Part shown: piece by piece, positions 1-9,065 of the stretch
Position numbering within the stretch: the stretch's first letter is position 1
Layout of the letters: each line of letters starts with the position of its first letter
Assembly (NCBI RefSeq): GCF_016876135.2
Contig: NZ_JACAOD020000008.1
Span: 132 to 52,079 of the forward strand
Direction: 5' to 3'
DNA: 51,948 nt
From: Candidatus Phytoplasma meliae
GTDB taxonomy: Bacteria > Bacillota_I > Bacilli_A > Acholeplasmatales > Acholeplasmataceae
Notes under the pieces: model-generated
The model's input: only the letters and a program-made list of their open reading frames with translations
Databases searched by the model: none
What the model was told of the DNA's origin: nothing
Program-made: the position numbers and the translations under genes

Positions 1-153
1 CTTATTTTATAACACCTATTACAACTATTTCCATCCTTAACTGTATCAAAATATCAGAAAAAACAAACAATAACAAAACATATACAGTTAACTATATTAT
101 AACTCGATCATATTTTAAAAGCAAGGAAAAAGAATAGGAATGATCTTGGTAAT

Positions 154-187
154 AAAAAAAAGACCTTTATTATAAGGTCTTTTTTTG
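154..187. terminator. intrinsic terminator, probably bidirectional
   Basis: AGACCTT and AAGGTCT form a 7-bp stem around a 6-nt loop, flanked by an A-run on the left and a T-run on the right, so it could work on either strand. It probably ends a gene lying left of the window. Confidence 0.7.
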
Positions 188-357
188 AATTTTTAGATAT
201 TTGAAAAGTTTTAAAATGAATTTTGATTTTTGGGAATGTTATTTATTTGATTTCTTCATAAACTTGATATTGAAGAGTTCATTTTTTATTACAATTAACA
301 AAATAAAACCAAAAAATAAAGCATTTAATAAATAATAATGTTTTATTTTAGAGTATT

Positions 358-388
358 AAAAAAGATTCCCATAAAGAGAGTCTTTTTT
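358..388 (+). terminator. weak hairpin followed by T-run upstream of nadE
   Basis: AAAAAAGATTC and GAGTCTTTTTT pair with one G-T wobble around an 8-nt loop, followed by T residues. It lies about 90 bp before the nadE start, so it may end an upstream transcript or act as a leader attenuator. The stem is mostly A-T, so the call is tentative. Confidence 0.4.
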
Positions 389-477
389 AATTCAAAATTT
401 TTATTAATTTAAGAATTATTTAATTCTGAAAATAAAACACCGCATTAGAACTCAATATTAGGAAGGTTTTTCAACCC

Positions 478-2289
478 ATGTATCACAACGGTTTTATTAA
501 AATAGAATTATCCAATCCTGATTTACACATCGGGGATCCCTTTAAGAATGCTGAAAGTATTCTTGAAGTTCTTAACCGCAGCAAAGCTAGCTTGGTTTTA
601 TTTCCTGAATTATTTTTAAGCAGCTATACGGCTGGAGATTTATTTTTCGAAACTACTTTTTATCAGGAAGTGCTAGAATCTTTACAATTTATCATGGAAA
701 AGACCACTTTTGAAGGCGTTTATTTAGTAGGAATGCCTTTCTTTTTGAAAGAAGTTTTATTCAATGTCGCTGTGGTAATTCAAAAAGATAAAATTTTAGG
801 CATTGTTCCTAAACACACTATTCCTAATTATAAAGAATTTAGCGAAAAAAGATGGTTTCATTCTGGTAAAACTATCCAAACACAAGAGATTTATTTTTTA
901 GGGCAAAAAGTACCTGTCGGTAATATTTTGTTTATTAATAAAAAATTCGATATCAGTTTTGGAGTAGAGATTTGTCAAGATTTATGGACTATCGAATCTC
1001 CTAGTGATTTATTAGCTTTAAACGGAGCGGAATTGATTTTTAACTTATCTTCTTCTACCGAACATATCGGTAAAAAAGAAATGCGTAAAAACGCGGTTAT
1101 TAATCATTCTCGCAAACATATTGGTGGTTATTTTTACACTAGTAGTGGGATTACAGAATCATCTACTGATGTCCTTTTTTCTAATCATAAAATAGCCGCT
1201 GTTTTTGGTAATTTAATTGGCGAAAAAGATTTATTTAACCAAGATGATACTAGCTTAGTTGTTGATGTTTATATTGATTCTATTAAATACCAAAGAAGAA
1301 TTGATACTACTTTAGGAGACCAAAAAATCGGCAAAGAATTTCCTTTCTTTAAATCTTATTTCGATATTAAAGAACATGATAATTATGAATTTGAAAAACC
1401 TTTTCACCAAAAACCTTTTGTGGAAATGGAGGATTTAGAGGAACAATTAAAATTAGCGAACCATATTCAGTTTTTATCTTTACAAAGTAAATTATCGCAT
1501 ATTAAAAATGTGAAAGTGATTTTAAAATTAGCTTCACGTTTGAACGAATTGTTGTCTCTTTTAGCGGTCGTACAAAGTTTTCAAGCTAGTAAAAAAACAC
1601 TAGATCATTTGATTGTGATTATGGAAGATGAAAAAGATTCTCAACCTGATTTTGTTGTATTGATGAAAAACTTTTTAAACAATTTAGGGATTAAAAATAT
1701 TCTTCTGGATAATGAGGATCATCAACCCCAAGTTAAAGAATGGTTAAGCAAAGAATTGATTCATCACGCTTTAAGTAAATTTACCTCCAATCCGCTGATG
1801 TTGGATGATTCGCAAATCTTAGTGTTAGAAAGTGATAATTTGTCTGATACGGCTTTAGGTAAAGTAAGCGAAAGAATCCATTATTACGATCAATTGTATA
1901 ATGTTAATGTTGGTTTAACCCAAACTTTCATGACTGAATTGATTCTTTTCCATTTGAATAAGCCTATCATTTCTATCCCTCCTGAATTAAAGGCTTTTTA
2001 TCAAGAACAGATAGAAAAATTTTTAACCCCTCATATCGTCATAGAAGATTTTATTTTATATCATCATTTAAAAAATAATTTTTCGAAAGCTAAAATCGCT
2101 TTTTTAATTGAACACACTTTTGCTTTAAATGCAGAAGAAAGTTTAGTTTTAGTGCAAAATTATTTAAAAACTTTTTATCAAACCCAATATAAAAGACAAC
2201 AAATGTCCCCAGGACCGAAAATTTTAGAAAATAGCCTTTCACCGAGAACGGAATTTAAATTACCTATTAATTTCCAACGCAAAGAGTGA
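478..2289 (+). CDS. nadE: glutamine-dependent NAD+ synthetase, degenerate synthetase domain
   Basis: NadE normally amidates nicotinic acid adenine dinucleotide to NAD+ with ATP and ammonia. In the long form the ammonia comes from glutamine through an N-terminal nitrilase-fold domain. Residues 1-300 are that glutaminase domain. Its Glu-Lys-Cys triad is visible as E44 (LFPEL), K112 (VPKHT) and C166 (GVEICQD). Residues 320-603 match the synthetase half in length and in late motifs (YNVNVGL near 478; the SLSPR end motif). The ATP-pyrophosphatase P-loop, normally SGGxDS, reads ILKLASRLNELLS at about 348-360, so the key glycines, Asp and Ser are gone. Either NAD synthesis activity is lost or the protein has another use. 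Start ATG has GGAAGG upstream. First gene of a + strand run with mnmA 33 bp behind. The family call is firm; the activity is doubtful. Confidence 0.85.
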   Translation: MYHNGFIKIELSNPDLHIGDPFKNAESILEVLNRSKASLVLFPELFLSSYTAGDLFFETTFYQEVLESLQFIMEKTTFEGVYLVGMPFFLKEVLFNVAVVIQKDKILGIVPKHTIPNYKEFSEKRWFHSGKTIQTQEIYFLGQKVPVGNILFINKKFDISFGVEICQDLWTIESPSDLLALNGAELIFNLSSSTEHIGKKEMRKNAVINHSRKHIGGYFYTSSGITESSTDVLFSNHKIAAVFGNLIGEKDLFNQDDTSLVVDVYIDSIKYQRRIDTTLGDQKIGKEFPFFKSYFDIKEHDNYEFEKPFHQKPFVEMEDLEEQLKLANHIQFLSLQSKLSHIKNVKVILKLASRLNELLSLLAVVQSFQASKKTLDHLIVIMEDEKDSQPDFVVLMKNFLNNLGIKNILLDNEDHQPQVKEWLSKELIHHALSKFTSNPLMLDDSQILVLESDNLSDTALGKVSERIHYYDQLYNVNVGLTQTFMTELILFHLNKPIISIPPELKAFYQEQIEKFLTPHIVIEDFILYHHLKNNFSKAKIAFLIEHTFALNAEESLVLVQNYLKTFYQTQYKRQQMSPGPKILENSLSPRTEFKLPINFQRKE

Positions 2290-2322
2290 AAAACGGAATT
2301 TATAGAAATAGAAGTATAGAAT

Positions 2323-3465
2323 ATGAAAAAAAAAGTGATTGTTGGTTTATCAGGTGGAGTTGATAGTAGCGTCACAGCTTTGTTGTTAAAACAAAAAGGT
2401 TATGAGGTAGAAGGTATTTTTATGCGTAATTGGGATAGTAGTTTGAATTATGATGTTCAAGGCAATCCTAATGTTAATAATGATGCTTGTCCTCAAACAG
2501 CCGATTTTAATGATGCCGCTGCTATCGCTAAACAATTAGATATTAAATTTCATCAAGTTGATTTTTCCGAAGAATATTGGGGCCAAGTGTTTTCTTATTT
2601 TTTAAAATTATTAAAACAAAATTTAACCCCGAATCCTGATGTTTTATGCAATAATCAAATTAAATTTCTTACTTTTATCAAATATGCCGAACAATTCAAT
2701 CCTGATTTTATCGCTATGGGACATTATGCCAATATCACTCATGAAAAGGGTCAACCCATCTTAACGAAAGCTTGGGACGATACTAAAGACCAAACTTATT
2801 TTTTATCTCAACTTAAACAACAACAATTAGATAAGATCCTTTTCCCTTTAGGAAAAATTACTAAAAAAGAAGTCAGAGAAATTGCCGCTAAAAATGACTT
2901 AATAACGGCGAGAAAAAAAGACTCCACTGGTATTTGTTTTATCGGAGAACGCAAATTCAGTTCTTTTTTAAAAAATTATATTCCTGCTAAAAAAGGTCCT
3001 ATTAAAGATATGAACGGTAAGCTTTTGCAAGAACATGAAGGTGTTTTCAATTATACTATTGGACAAAGAAAAGGACTGAATTTAGGTGTTACTCAAGAAA
3101 ATCAAGCCCCTTGGTTTGTTGTAGGCAAAGAATTACCTACCAATACTTTGTATGTGGACCAAAGCTATGATAGCCCTTACCTTTATAGCGATTCAGCTTT
3201 AATCATTGATGTGGTGTGGAGAAATTACGATGTTTATCAAAATCATGGTAAAATGAAGATGATGGCTAAATTTCGTTATCGTCAACCCGATCAAGAAGTG
3301 GAACTTGTTTGGTTGGATAAAACCACTTTAAAAGTGTATTATCCCCAAAAAATCAAAGCTGTCACACCAGGACAAATAGCAGCTTTTTATAAAGATGATT
3401 TTTGCTTAGGAGCGGGAATGATTAAAGAAGTTTATTATCAAGAGAAAAAACTTTCATATGTTTAA
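2323..3465 (+). CDS. mnmA: tRNA-specific 2-thiouridylase MnmA
   Basis: MnmA activates U34 of tRNA-Lys, -Glu and -Gln with ATP and inserts sulfur at C2, which helps decoding of A/G-ending codons. The PP-loop is intact at residues 9-15 (LSGGVDS). The two catalytic cysteines are present: C109 in PDVLCN and C205 in STGICFIGER. Length 380 aa is near the family norm of about 360-380. It lies 33 bp after nadE on the same strand. mnmG, which adds the other modification at the same U34 position, is also in the window at 26319. Cytoplasmic. Confidence 0.95.
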   Translation: MKKKVIVGLSGGVDSSVTALLLKQKGYEVEGIFMRNWDSSLNYDVQGNPNVNNDACPQTADFNDAAAIAKQLDIKFHQVDFSEEYWGQVFSYFLKLLKQNLTPNPDVLCNNQIKFLTFIKYAEQFNPDFIAMGHYANITHEKGQPILTKAWDDTKDQTYFLSQLKQQQLDKILFPLGKITKKEVREIAAKNDLITARKKDSTGICFIGERKFSSFLKNYIPAKKGPIKDMNGKLLQEHEGVFNYTIGQRKGLNLGVTQENQAPWFVVGKELPTNTLYVDQSYDSPYLYSDSALIIDVVWRNYDVYQNHGKMKMMAKFRYRQPDQEVELVWLDKTTLKVYYPQKIKAVTPGQIAAFYKDDFCLGAGMIKEVYYQEKKLSYV

Positions 3466-3514
3466 ACATTTTTTATCCTTTAAAAAAGATGTTTTAAAAA
3501 ATTCAAAAAAATAG

Positions 3515-5758
3515 GTGATTAAAGTGCTTTTTAATACTGCTGAAAACCATAACATAGAAAAAAAAGTTCATGAAGAAGTTTTATTCCAAGAATTGATGCA
3601 AAAAGTAAAAAAATACATTCATGAAAAAACAGTCTTAGATAAAATTAATCAAGCTTATTTGTTGGCTAAAAAAAAACATACCAAACAAAAAAGAGTAACG
3701 GGTGAAGATTTCATTATTCACCCTATTTCTGTTGCTATTATTTTAGCTGATTTAAATAGCGAACCTAATACTTTAATGGCTGGTTTATTACACGATTCTT
3801 TAGAAGATACGGATTTAACTTTTGATGAATTAAAGGATTTTTTAGGCGAAGATGTGGCTTATATAGTGAAAAGAACCACTAAATTAGCTAAACTTAGTTT
3901 TAACCCTAAACAACGACAAGTGAAAAACCATCAAAAACTTTTTTTAGCTATGGCTAATGATATTAGAGTAGTTTTGGTAAAAATAGCAGATAGACTCCAT
4001 AATATGCAGACTTTAAAAGAAATGAAACCAGAAAAACAATTACGCATTTCCCAAGAAACATTAGATATCTATGTCCCTTTAACCCATCGTTTAGGTCTTT
4101 TTCAAATTAAATCTCAATTAGAAGATTTAACTTTTAGATATATGAACCCTAAAGAATATTACCGTATTTCTAACCTCATTAACGCTAAAAAAAATGAACG
4201 CGAAAATTCTATCCAAAATATTATTAAAAATATTAAATCTTTGTTTTATAAGTCCGGTATTACTGATTTCTCCATCAGCGGTCGTAGTAAAAACATTTAT
4301 AGTATTTATAAAAAGATGAACCAAGGACAAGTTAGTTTTGACGAAATTTTCGACTTATTAGCGGTTCGTATTATTGTGGATAAAGTGGATGTGTGTTATC
4401 AATGTTTAGGTATTATTCACGCTCATTACTCTCCTTTACCAAGGAGATTTAAAGATTATATCGCTGTTCCCAAACCTAATTTATACCAAGCCCTTCATAA
4501 CACCGTTTTAGCCAAAGATGGTTCTATTTTTGAAATCCAAATCAAAACGAAAGAAATGGATGAAATTGCCGAAAAAGGTATCGCCGCCCATTGGGGTTAT
4601 AAAGAAAACAAATTTTATTCCAAAGATAATAAACAGTTGGAAATAGTGCAAAAATTAAGATGGTACCAAGATTTAATTAAAATCACCAAAGATACTAAAA
4701 ATAAATCGTTACAAAATTCCAAAACTTTAGTAGATTCTATTAAAAACGATATTTTAAGCGAAAACGTTTATGTTTTCACACCGAAACAAGAAGTATTTGA
4801 ATTTCCGGAAGGTTCTACTCCTATTGATTTTGCTTTCCGTATCCATTCTATGATTGGTTTTACCATGACAGGTGCTATTGTGAACGAAAAAATCGTTCCT
4901 CTTGATTATAAGCTTAAAAACGGGGATATTATTTCTATTAAAACTAATAAAAACGTTTTTAGAGTACATAAGGATTGGTTGAGAATAGCCAAAACCTCTT
5001 ATGTTAAAAAATTCATTAAAAACTTCTTAAATAAACAGAAAAAAGAAGTTTTAACTTTAATCCAAAATGGTAAAGAAATTTTAGAAAAAGAATTGCAAGC
5101 GCAAAAGAAAGATTTTAAAATTGACCACAATTTTGTGAAAAAAAGTTTTCACAAGCAATCTATTCAAAATGTCAATGAATTGTATGAAGCTTTGGGAAGA
5201 AAAAAAATCACTCCTGATGTGGTGCTCGCTAAAATCACTTCTTTTGAAGAAATGCGCAAAGAATACAATAAAGAACAAATTTCGAAAAACTTGAAAAAAT
5301 TCATTTATGAAAACGAAACAGGTGTTTTTATCGAAGGTTTAGATAAAACTAAATTAAAGTTAGCGAACTGTTGTAACCCTATTTTCGGCGAAGAAATAGT
5401 GGGTTTTATCACTAAAGATAAAGGTACTAACGTTCACCGTAAAGATTGTGTTAATTTACAACAATACGACTCTAACCGTCTTATTGTTGCTCATTGGTAC
5501 CAAAATTATCAATTAAAATACGCTACTTGGCTTTTCATTATTGGTTCTTATAGTTCTTCTTTAATCGCTAATATTACTGATAAAGCTAACGCTTTGGGGA
5601 TTAATATTTCTAAAATCAATATGATTAATAATAATAAATTATCAGAAACCACTATTAAACTACAAATCCTAGTTAAAAATATTTCTGAAATGGAAAAATT
5701 AATTTCTCATTTATTACAATTATCTAATATTTATCAAATTTATAGAGGAACAAATTAA
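3515..5758 (+). CDS. rel: bifunctional (p)ppGpp synthetase/hydrolase Rel
   Basis: A long RelA/SpoT homologue that makes and degrades the stringent-response alarmone. The hydrolase HD domain is intact: H69 (IIHP), H93-D94 (LLHDSLED) and D159 (KIADRLHNM). The synthetase domain keeps GRSKNIYSIYKKM (256-268), DLLAVRIIVD (280-289) and a Glu in FEIQIK (E340). A TGS domain follows at about 417-477 and an ACT-like domain ends the protein. Both activities are therefore predicted. The listed start is GTG at 3515; a second in-frame GTG at 3524 has a better spaced site (TAGGTG, about 6 nt before) and may be the true start. hisS follows after 7 bp. Confidence 0.93.
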   Translation: MIKVLFNTAENHNIEKKVHEEVLFQELMQKVKKYIHEKTVLDKINQAYLLAKKKHTKQKRVTGEDFIIHPISVAIILADLNSEPNTLMAGLLHDSLEDTDLTFDELKDFLGEDVAYIVKRTTKLAKLSFNPKQRQVKNHQKLFLAMANDIRVVLVKIADRLHNMQTLKEMKPEKQLRISQETLDIYVPLTHRLGLFQIKSQLEDLTFRYMNPKEYYRISNLINAKKNERENSIQNIIKNIKSLFYKSGITDFSISGRSKNIYSIYKKMNQGQVSFDEIFDLLAVRIIVDKVDVCYQCLGIIHAHYSPLPRRFKDYIAVPKPNLYQALHNTVLAKDGSIFEIQIKTKEMDEIAEKGIAAHWGYKENKFYSKDNKQLEIVQKLRWYQDLIKITKDTKNKSLQNSKTLVDSIKNDILSENVYVFTPKQEVFEFPEGSTPIDFAFRIHSMIGFTMTGAIVNEKIVPLDYKLKNGDIISIKTNKNVFRVHKDWLRIAKTSYVKKFIKNFLNKQKKEVLTLIQNGKEILEKELQAQKKDFKIDHNFVKKSFHKQSIQNVNELYEALGRKKITPDVVLAKITSFEEMRKEYNKEQISKNLKKFIYENETGVFIEGLDKTKLKLANCCNPIFGEEIVGFITKDKGTNVHRKDCVNLQQYDSNRLIVAHWYQNYQLKYATWLFIIGSYSSSLIANITDKANALGINISKINMINNNKLSETTIKLQILVKNISEMEKLISHLLQLSNIYQIYRGTN

Positions 5759-5765
5759 CAGGTTT

Positions 5766-7046
5766 ATGGTTAAAAAAATAAAAGGAACTCACGATTTATT
5801 TCATGATGAGATGTCTAAATGGCAGTTTATTGAAAAGAAGCTTAAAACTCTTTTAGAAACATACAATTTTCAAGAAATAAGAACTCCTATTATCGAATAT
5901 AAAGAAGTTTTTTATCGTGCTACCGAACAATCCGATATGGTTATGAAAGAAACTTATCAATTTCACGATAAAAAAGGTAGATTAATAGCTTTAAGACCGG
6001 AAGGGACGGCTTCTGTTATCAGAAGTTATATCGAAAATAAATTGGATCATCAAAACGAGTTAACTAAATTATATTATTTAGGTCCTTTTTTTCGTTATGA
6101 AAGACCACAAAAAGGTCGATATCGTCAATTCCATCAAATAGGCGTTGAAGCCATTGGTGTGCCTAATTCTTTATCCGAAGTAGAGGTCATTATTTTGGCT
6201 TATGAATCTTTGTTAACTTTAGGACTCAAAAATGTGAAAATTAAAATCAATACTTTAGGGGATCTTCCTACTCGTCAACAATTTTTAACTATTTTTAAGC
6301 ATTATATTGACCAAAATACTCAAGATTTATGCAGTTTATGTTTAGAAAGAAAAGAAAAAAATGTTTTACGTATTTTTGATTGTAAACAATGTTCCCAAAA
6401 AGAGGTTTTAAAAAAAGCTCCTTTAATTTTAGATCATCTATCTGCAGAAGCTAAAAAGAAATTTGACCATGTTTTAGAACTTTTAACAGAAGCTCAGGTT
6501 AATTACGAAATAGACCCTCTTTTAGTAAGAGGTCTAGATTATTATACGGATACAGTTTTTGAAATTACCGCTAATGACGTCACTAGTCAAAATGATTTAG
6601 TTTTAGGCGGCGGCGGTAATTATAACGAATTAACCGAAGTTTTTGGCGGCCAAAAAACTAATTGTATCGGTTTTGCTTTAGGAATAGAACGTTTAATGAT
6701 CGTCATGGAAGAGAATCATTTATTCCCTGATGTCGGTTCTTCTGTTTTAGATGTTTATTTATTAGCGTTAGATCAAGACGCTTTAAAACCAACTTTTATG
6801 TTGATGCAAAAAATCCGTCAACATAGTCTACAAACCAACATGAATTATGAAACAGGTTATTTTAATAAAAAGTTAAAAAAAGCTTTACAAACTAACCCTA
6901 AATACATTCTTTTTATTGGACAAAAAGAATTAAAAGATAACGTCTTAACAGTTAAAAAGATAGCAGACAAAAAAGAATATAAATTATCACCAGAACAAAC
7001 AATAAATTTTTTAATGAAGGAATTAACAAGTGAAAACAAAATATAG
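5766..7046 (+). CDS. hisS: histidyl-tRNA synthetase
   Basis: Class II synthetase charging tRNA-His. Visible signatures are the N-terminal GTHDLF, motif 2 around FRYERPQKGRYRQFHQ, the histidine-specific LVRGLDYYTDT, and GFALGIERL as motif 3. A C-terminal anticodon-binding domain completes 426 aa, the usual bacterial length. A four-Cys cluster (CSLC ... CKQC) lies in the middle of the protein. It starts 7 bp after rel and overlaps the aspS start by 17 bp. The hisS-aspS pair is a common Firmicutes arrangement and suggests co-translation. Confidence 0.96.
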   Translation: MVKKIKGTHDLFHDEMSKWQFIEKKLKTLLETYNFQEIRTPIIEYKEVFYRATEQSDMVMKETYQFHDKKGRLIALRPEGTASVIRSYIENKLDHQNELTKLYYLGPFFRYERPQKGRYRQFHQIGVEAIGVPNSLSEVEVIILAYESLLTLGLKNVKIKINTLGDLPTRQQFLTIFKHYIDQNTQDLCSLCLERKEKNVLRIFDCKQCSQKEVLKKAPLILDHLSAEAKKKFDHVLELLTEAQVNYEIDPLLVRGLDYYTDTVFEITANDVTSQNDLVLGGGGNYNELTEVFGGQKTNCIGFALGIERLMIVMEENHLFPDVGSSVLDVYLLALDQDALKPTFMLMQKIRQHSLQTNMNYETGYFNKKLKKALQTNPKYILFIGQKELKDNVLTVKKIADKKEYKLSPEQTINFLMKELTSENKI

Positions 7047-8781
7047 TTACGATAATAACGAGATTACTCTTAACCAAAAAGGAGAACAAGTCTTTTTAAA
7101 AGGTTGGATCGAAAGAAAAAGAAATTTAGGCAATAAACTTTTTATTGATTTAAGAGATGTTTCGGGGATAGTTCAATTAGTGGTACTTAACGATCATCCT
7201 CAATATCAACAAATCGCTTTAACTAAAATCGAAACAGTGATTGATGTTAAAGGCGAAGTAATCGAAAGAATCAATAAAAACCCTAATTTAACAACGGGCG
7301 AAATCGAAGTTTTAGTGCAAGAAATGTCTTTTCTTTCCGAAGCGGAACATATACCTTTAAGTATTGTCGAAAAAAACGAAGCTTTAGAGGATTATCGTTT
7401 AAAATATCGTTATTTAGATTTACGCAAAAAAGATAAAAAAAGTTTTTTAATTCAAAGACACGAAATTACTCAAAATATCAGACAAACTCTTTTGAATAAT
7501 AAATTTTTTGAATTAGAAACTCCTTTATTGTCAAAATCAACTCCTGAAGGGGCGAGAGATTATTTAGTTCCTTCGCGCATTCATCCTCATCATTTTTATG
7601 CTTTGCCTCAATCTCCGCAAATTTACAAGCAATTATATATGATTTCTGGTTTTGAAAGATATTTCCAAATAGCTCGTTGTTTTAGGGATGAAGATTTAAG
7701 ATCAGATAGACAACCAGAATTTACTCAAATAGATATTGAGACGTCTTTTTTCAGTCAAGAAGAATTGATGAATTTAACTGAAGAAATTATGACCAATTTG
7801 TTTGCCAAAATCTTAAACCAATCTTTACCTACTCCTTTGGAACGTCTTTCTTTTCAAGAAGCTATGAACTTGTATGGTTCAGATAAACCCGATTTAAGGT
7901 TTGATTTAAAGATTGAACCTTTAAAAGCTTATTTTAAAGAAGAATTCGTTAACGCGGAAGGAGTAGAGAAAACCATTAAAGGGATTAAATTAAATTCTTC
8001 CCTTCCTTTGAACCTTTTGACTAGAAAAAAAATAGACGAATATAAACATTTGATTAAAACTCAATTTAATCTCAATTTAAACCTTTTTAAAAAACAAGAC
8101 AATACTTTAAAAGGTAATTTCAGTCAATTTGTTAATGATGCTTCTGTTTTAGCAGAAGGTGAATGGTGCTTTGTTATTAGTAACGATTTAAAGGTCCTTT
8201 CTTCGGAAGACCATTTGTTAAAAACATTAGGTTTTTTGAGAAATAAATTAGGTCATGATTTGAATTTAATTGACTCTAATAAAGAATCTTTATTGTGGAT
8301 AGTGGATTTTCCTTTATTTGAATTTAATTCAGAAGATAATCGTTATTACGCTATGCATCACCCTTTTACGGCTCCTTCGGATATTAATATTTTAGAAAAA
8401 AACCCGGAAAAAGCTAAAGCTCAAGCTTATGATTTGGTGTGGAATGGTTATGAAATTGGCGGAGGTTCTTTGAGAAATTATCAAAGCCACGTACAAGAAT
8501 TAATGTTTCAAAAATTAGGTTTTAGCAAAGAAGAAATTCAAAATCGTTTTGGTTTTTTAGTAGAAGCGCTAAAATACGGTACTCCTCCGCATGGTGGCAT
8601 CGCTTTAGGATTAGACCGTTTAGTGATGTTATTTACTAAAACAAATAATATTAAAAATGTTATTGCTTTCCCTAAAACTCAAAGTGCTCAAGATTTAATG
8701 ATGGAAACGCCTAGTTTAGTTGATCAAGAACAATTAGATGTTTTAAGCATTCAATTAAAAAAGGACGCTGAAAAGAAATAA
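7030..8781 (+). CDS. aspS: aspartyl-tRNA synthetase, bacterial type
   Basis: Charges tRNA-Asp. The protein has an N-terminal OB-fold anticodon domain (about residues 1-110), the class II core with QSPQIYKQ and FRDEDLRSDRQPEFTQID, the bacterial-type insertion domain, and the C-terminal ATP motif GLDRLVML. At 583 aa it is a typical bacterial enzyme. The start is GTG, overlapping the end of hisS, with AAGGA about 8 nt upstream. A strong terminator follows after about 26 bp, so aspS ends the operon. Confidence 0.96.
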   Translation: MKTKYSYDNNEITLNQKGEQVFLKGWIERKRNLGNKLFIDLRDVSGIVQLVVLNDHPQYQQIALTKIETVIDVKGEVIERINKNPNLTTGEIEVLVQEMSFLSEAEHIPLSIVEKNEALEDYRLKYRYLDLRKKDKKSFLIQRHEITQNIRQTLLNNKFFELETPLLSKSTPEGARDYLVPSRIHPHHFYALPQSPQIYKQLYMISGFERYFQIARCFRDEDLRSDRQPEFTQIDIETSFFSQEELMNLTEEIMTNLFAKILNQSLPTPLERLSFQEAMNLYGSDKPDLRFDLKIEPLKAYFKEEFVNAEGVEKTIKGIKLNSSLPLNLLTRKKIDEYKHLIKTQFNLNLNLFKKQDNTLKGNFSQFVNDASVLAEGEWCFVISNDLKVLSSEDHLLKTLGFLRNKLGHDLNLIDSNKESLLWIVDFPLFEFNSEDNRYYAMHHPFTAPSDINILEKNPEKAKAQAYDLVWNGYEIGGGSLRNYQSHVQELMFQKLGFSKEEIQNRFGFLVEALKYGTPPHGGIALGLDRLVMLFTKTNNIKNVIAFPKTQSAQDLMMETPSLVDQEQLDVLSIQLKKDAEKK

Positions 8782-8807
8782 AATAATCATTACAACTAAG
8801 GAACATT

Positions 8808-8837
8808 AAAAGATCCCTAAAATAGGGATCTTTTTTT
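8808..8837 (+). terminator. intrinsic terminator after aspS
   Basis: AGATCCCTA and TAGGGATCT form a 9-bp stem with a 3-nt loop, followed by seven T residues. It lies just after the aspS stop and ends the nadE-aspS transcript. Confidence 0.9.
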
Positions 8838-8876
8838 CTATCTTAAAACTTTTTTCAAAAAATGACCTTTTGTTCC

Positions 8877-8905
8877 TTGACTTTTGAAAAAAGAAGGAGT
8901 ATAAT
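8877..8905 (+). promoter_or_regulatory. consensus sigma-A promoter of the accessory island
   Basis: TTGACT, a 17-bp spacer and TATAAT: the best sigma-70-type promoter I found in the window. Transcription would start near 8912, giving a leader of about 150 nt before the TTG at 9066. The leader carries an isolated strong Shine-Dalgarno AAGGAGG at 8963-8969, which fits no long ORF. It is followed by a possible 10-codon ORF (TTG 8975) or a 5-codon ORF (ATG 8980). Confidence 0.8.
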
Positions 8906-9065
8906 ATAAAATAATCATATCGATTCAACGAGAGATTTTAGTCAGCGCACTTTGGTATGGTTAAGGAGGATTGGTTGAAATGGACTATCATATTTGATTT
9001 AATATAAAAAAATATTTCCAATATTTTGATATAGAAAAAATATAAATATGAAAGAGAGATAAAAA

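Larger units (their letters stand above)
1..477. other. gene-free AT-rich stretch with two hairpins
   Basis: No credible ORF was found on either strand. The stretch holds two stem-loops with T-runs (154-187 and 358-388, listed separately) and otherwise low-complexity A/T sequence. The nadE leader and ribosome-binding site (GGAAGG near 461-466) lie at its right end. No clear -35/-10 pair for nadE could be chosen among many AT-rich candidates. Confidence 0.6.
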
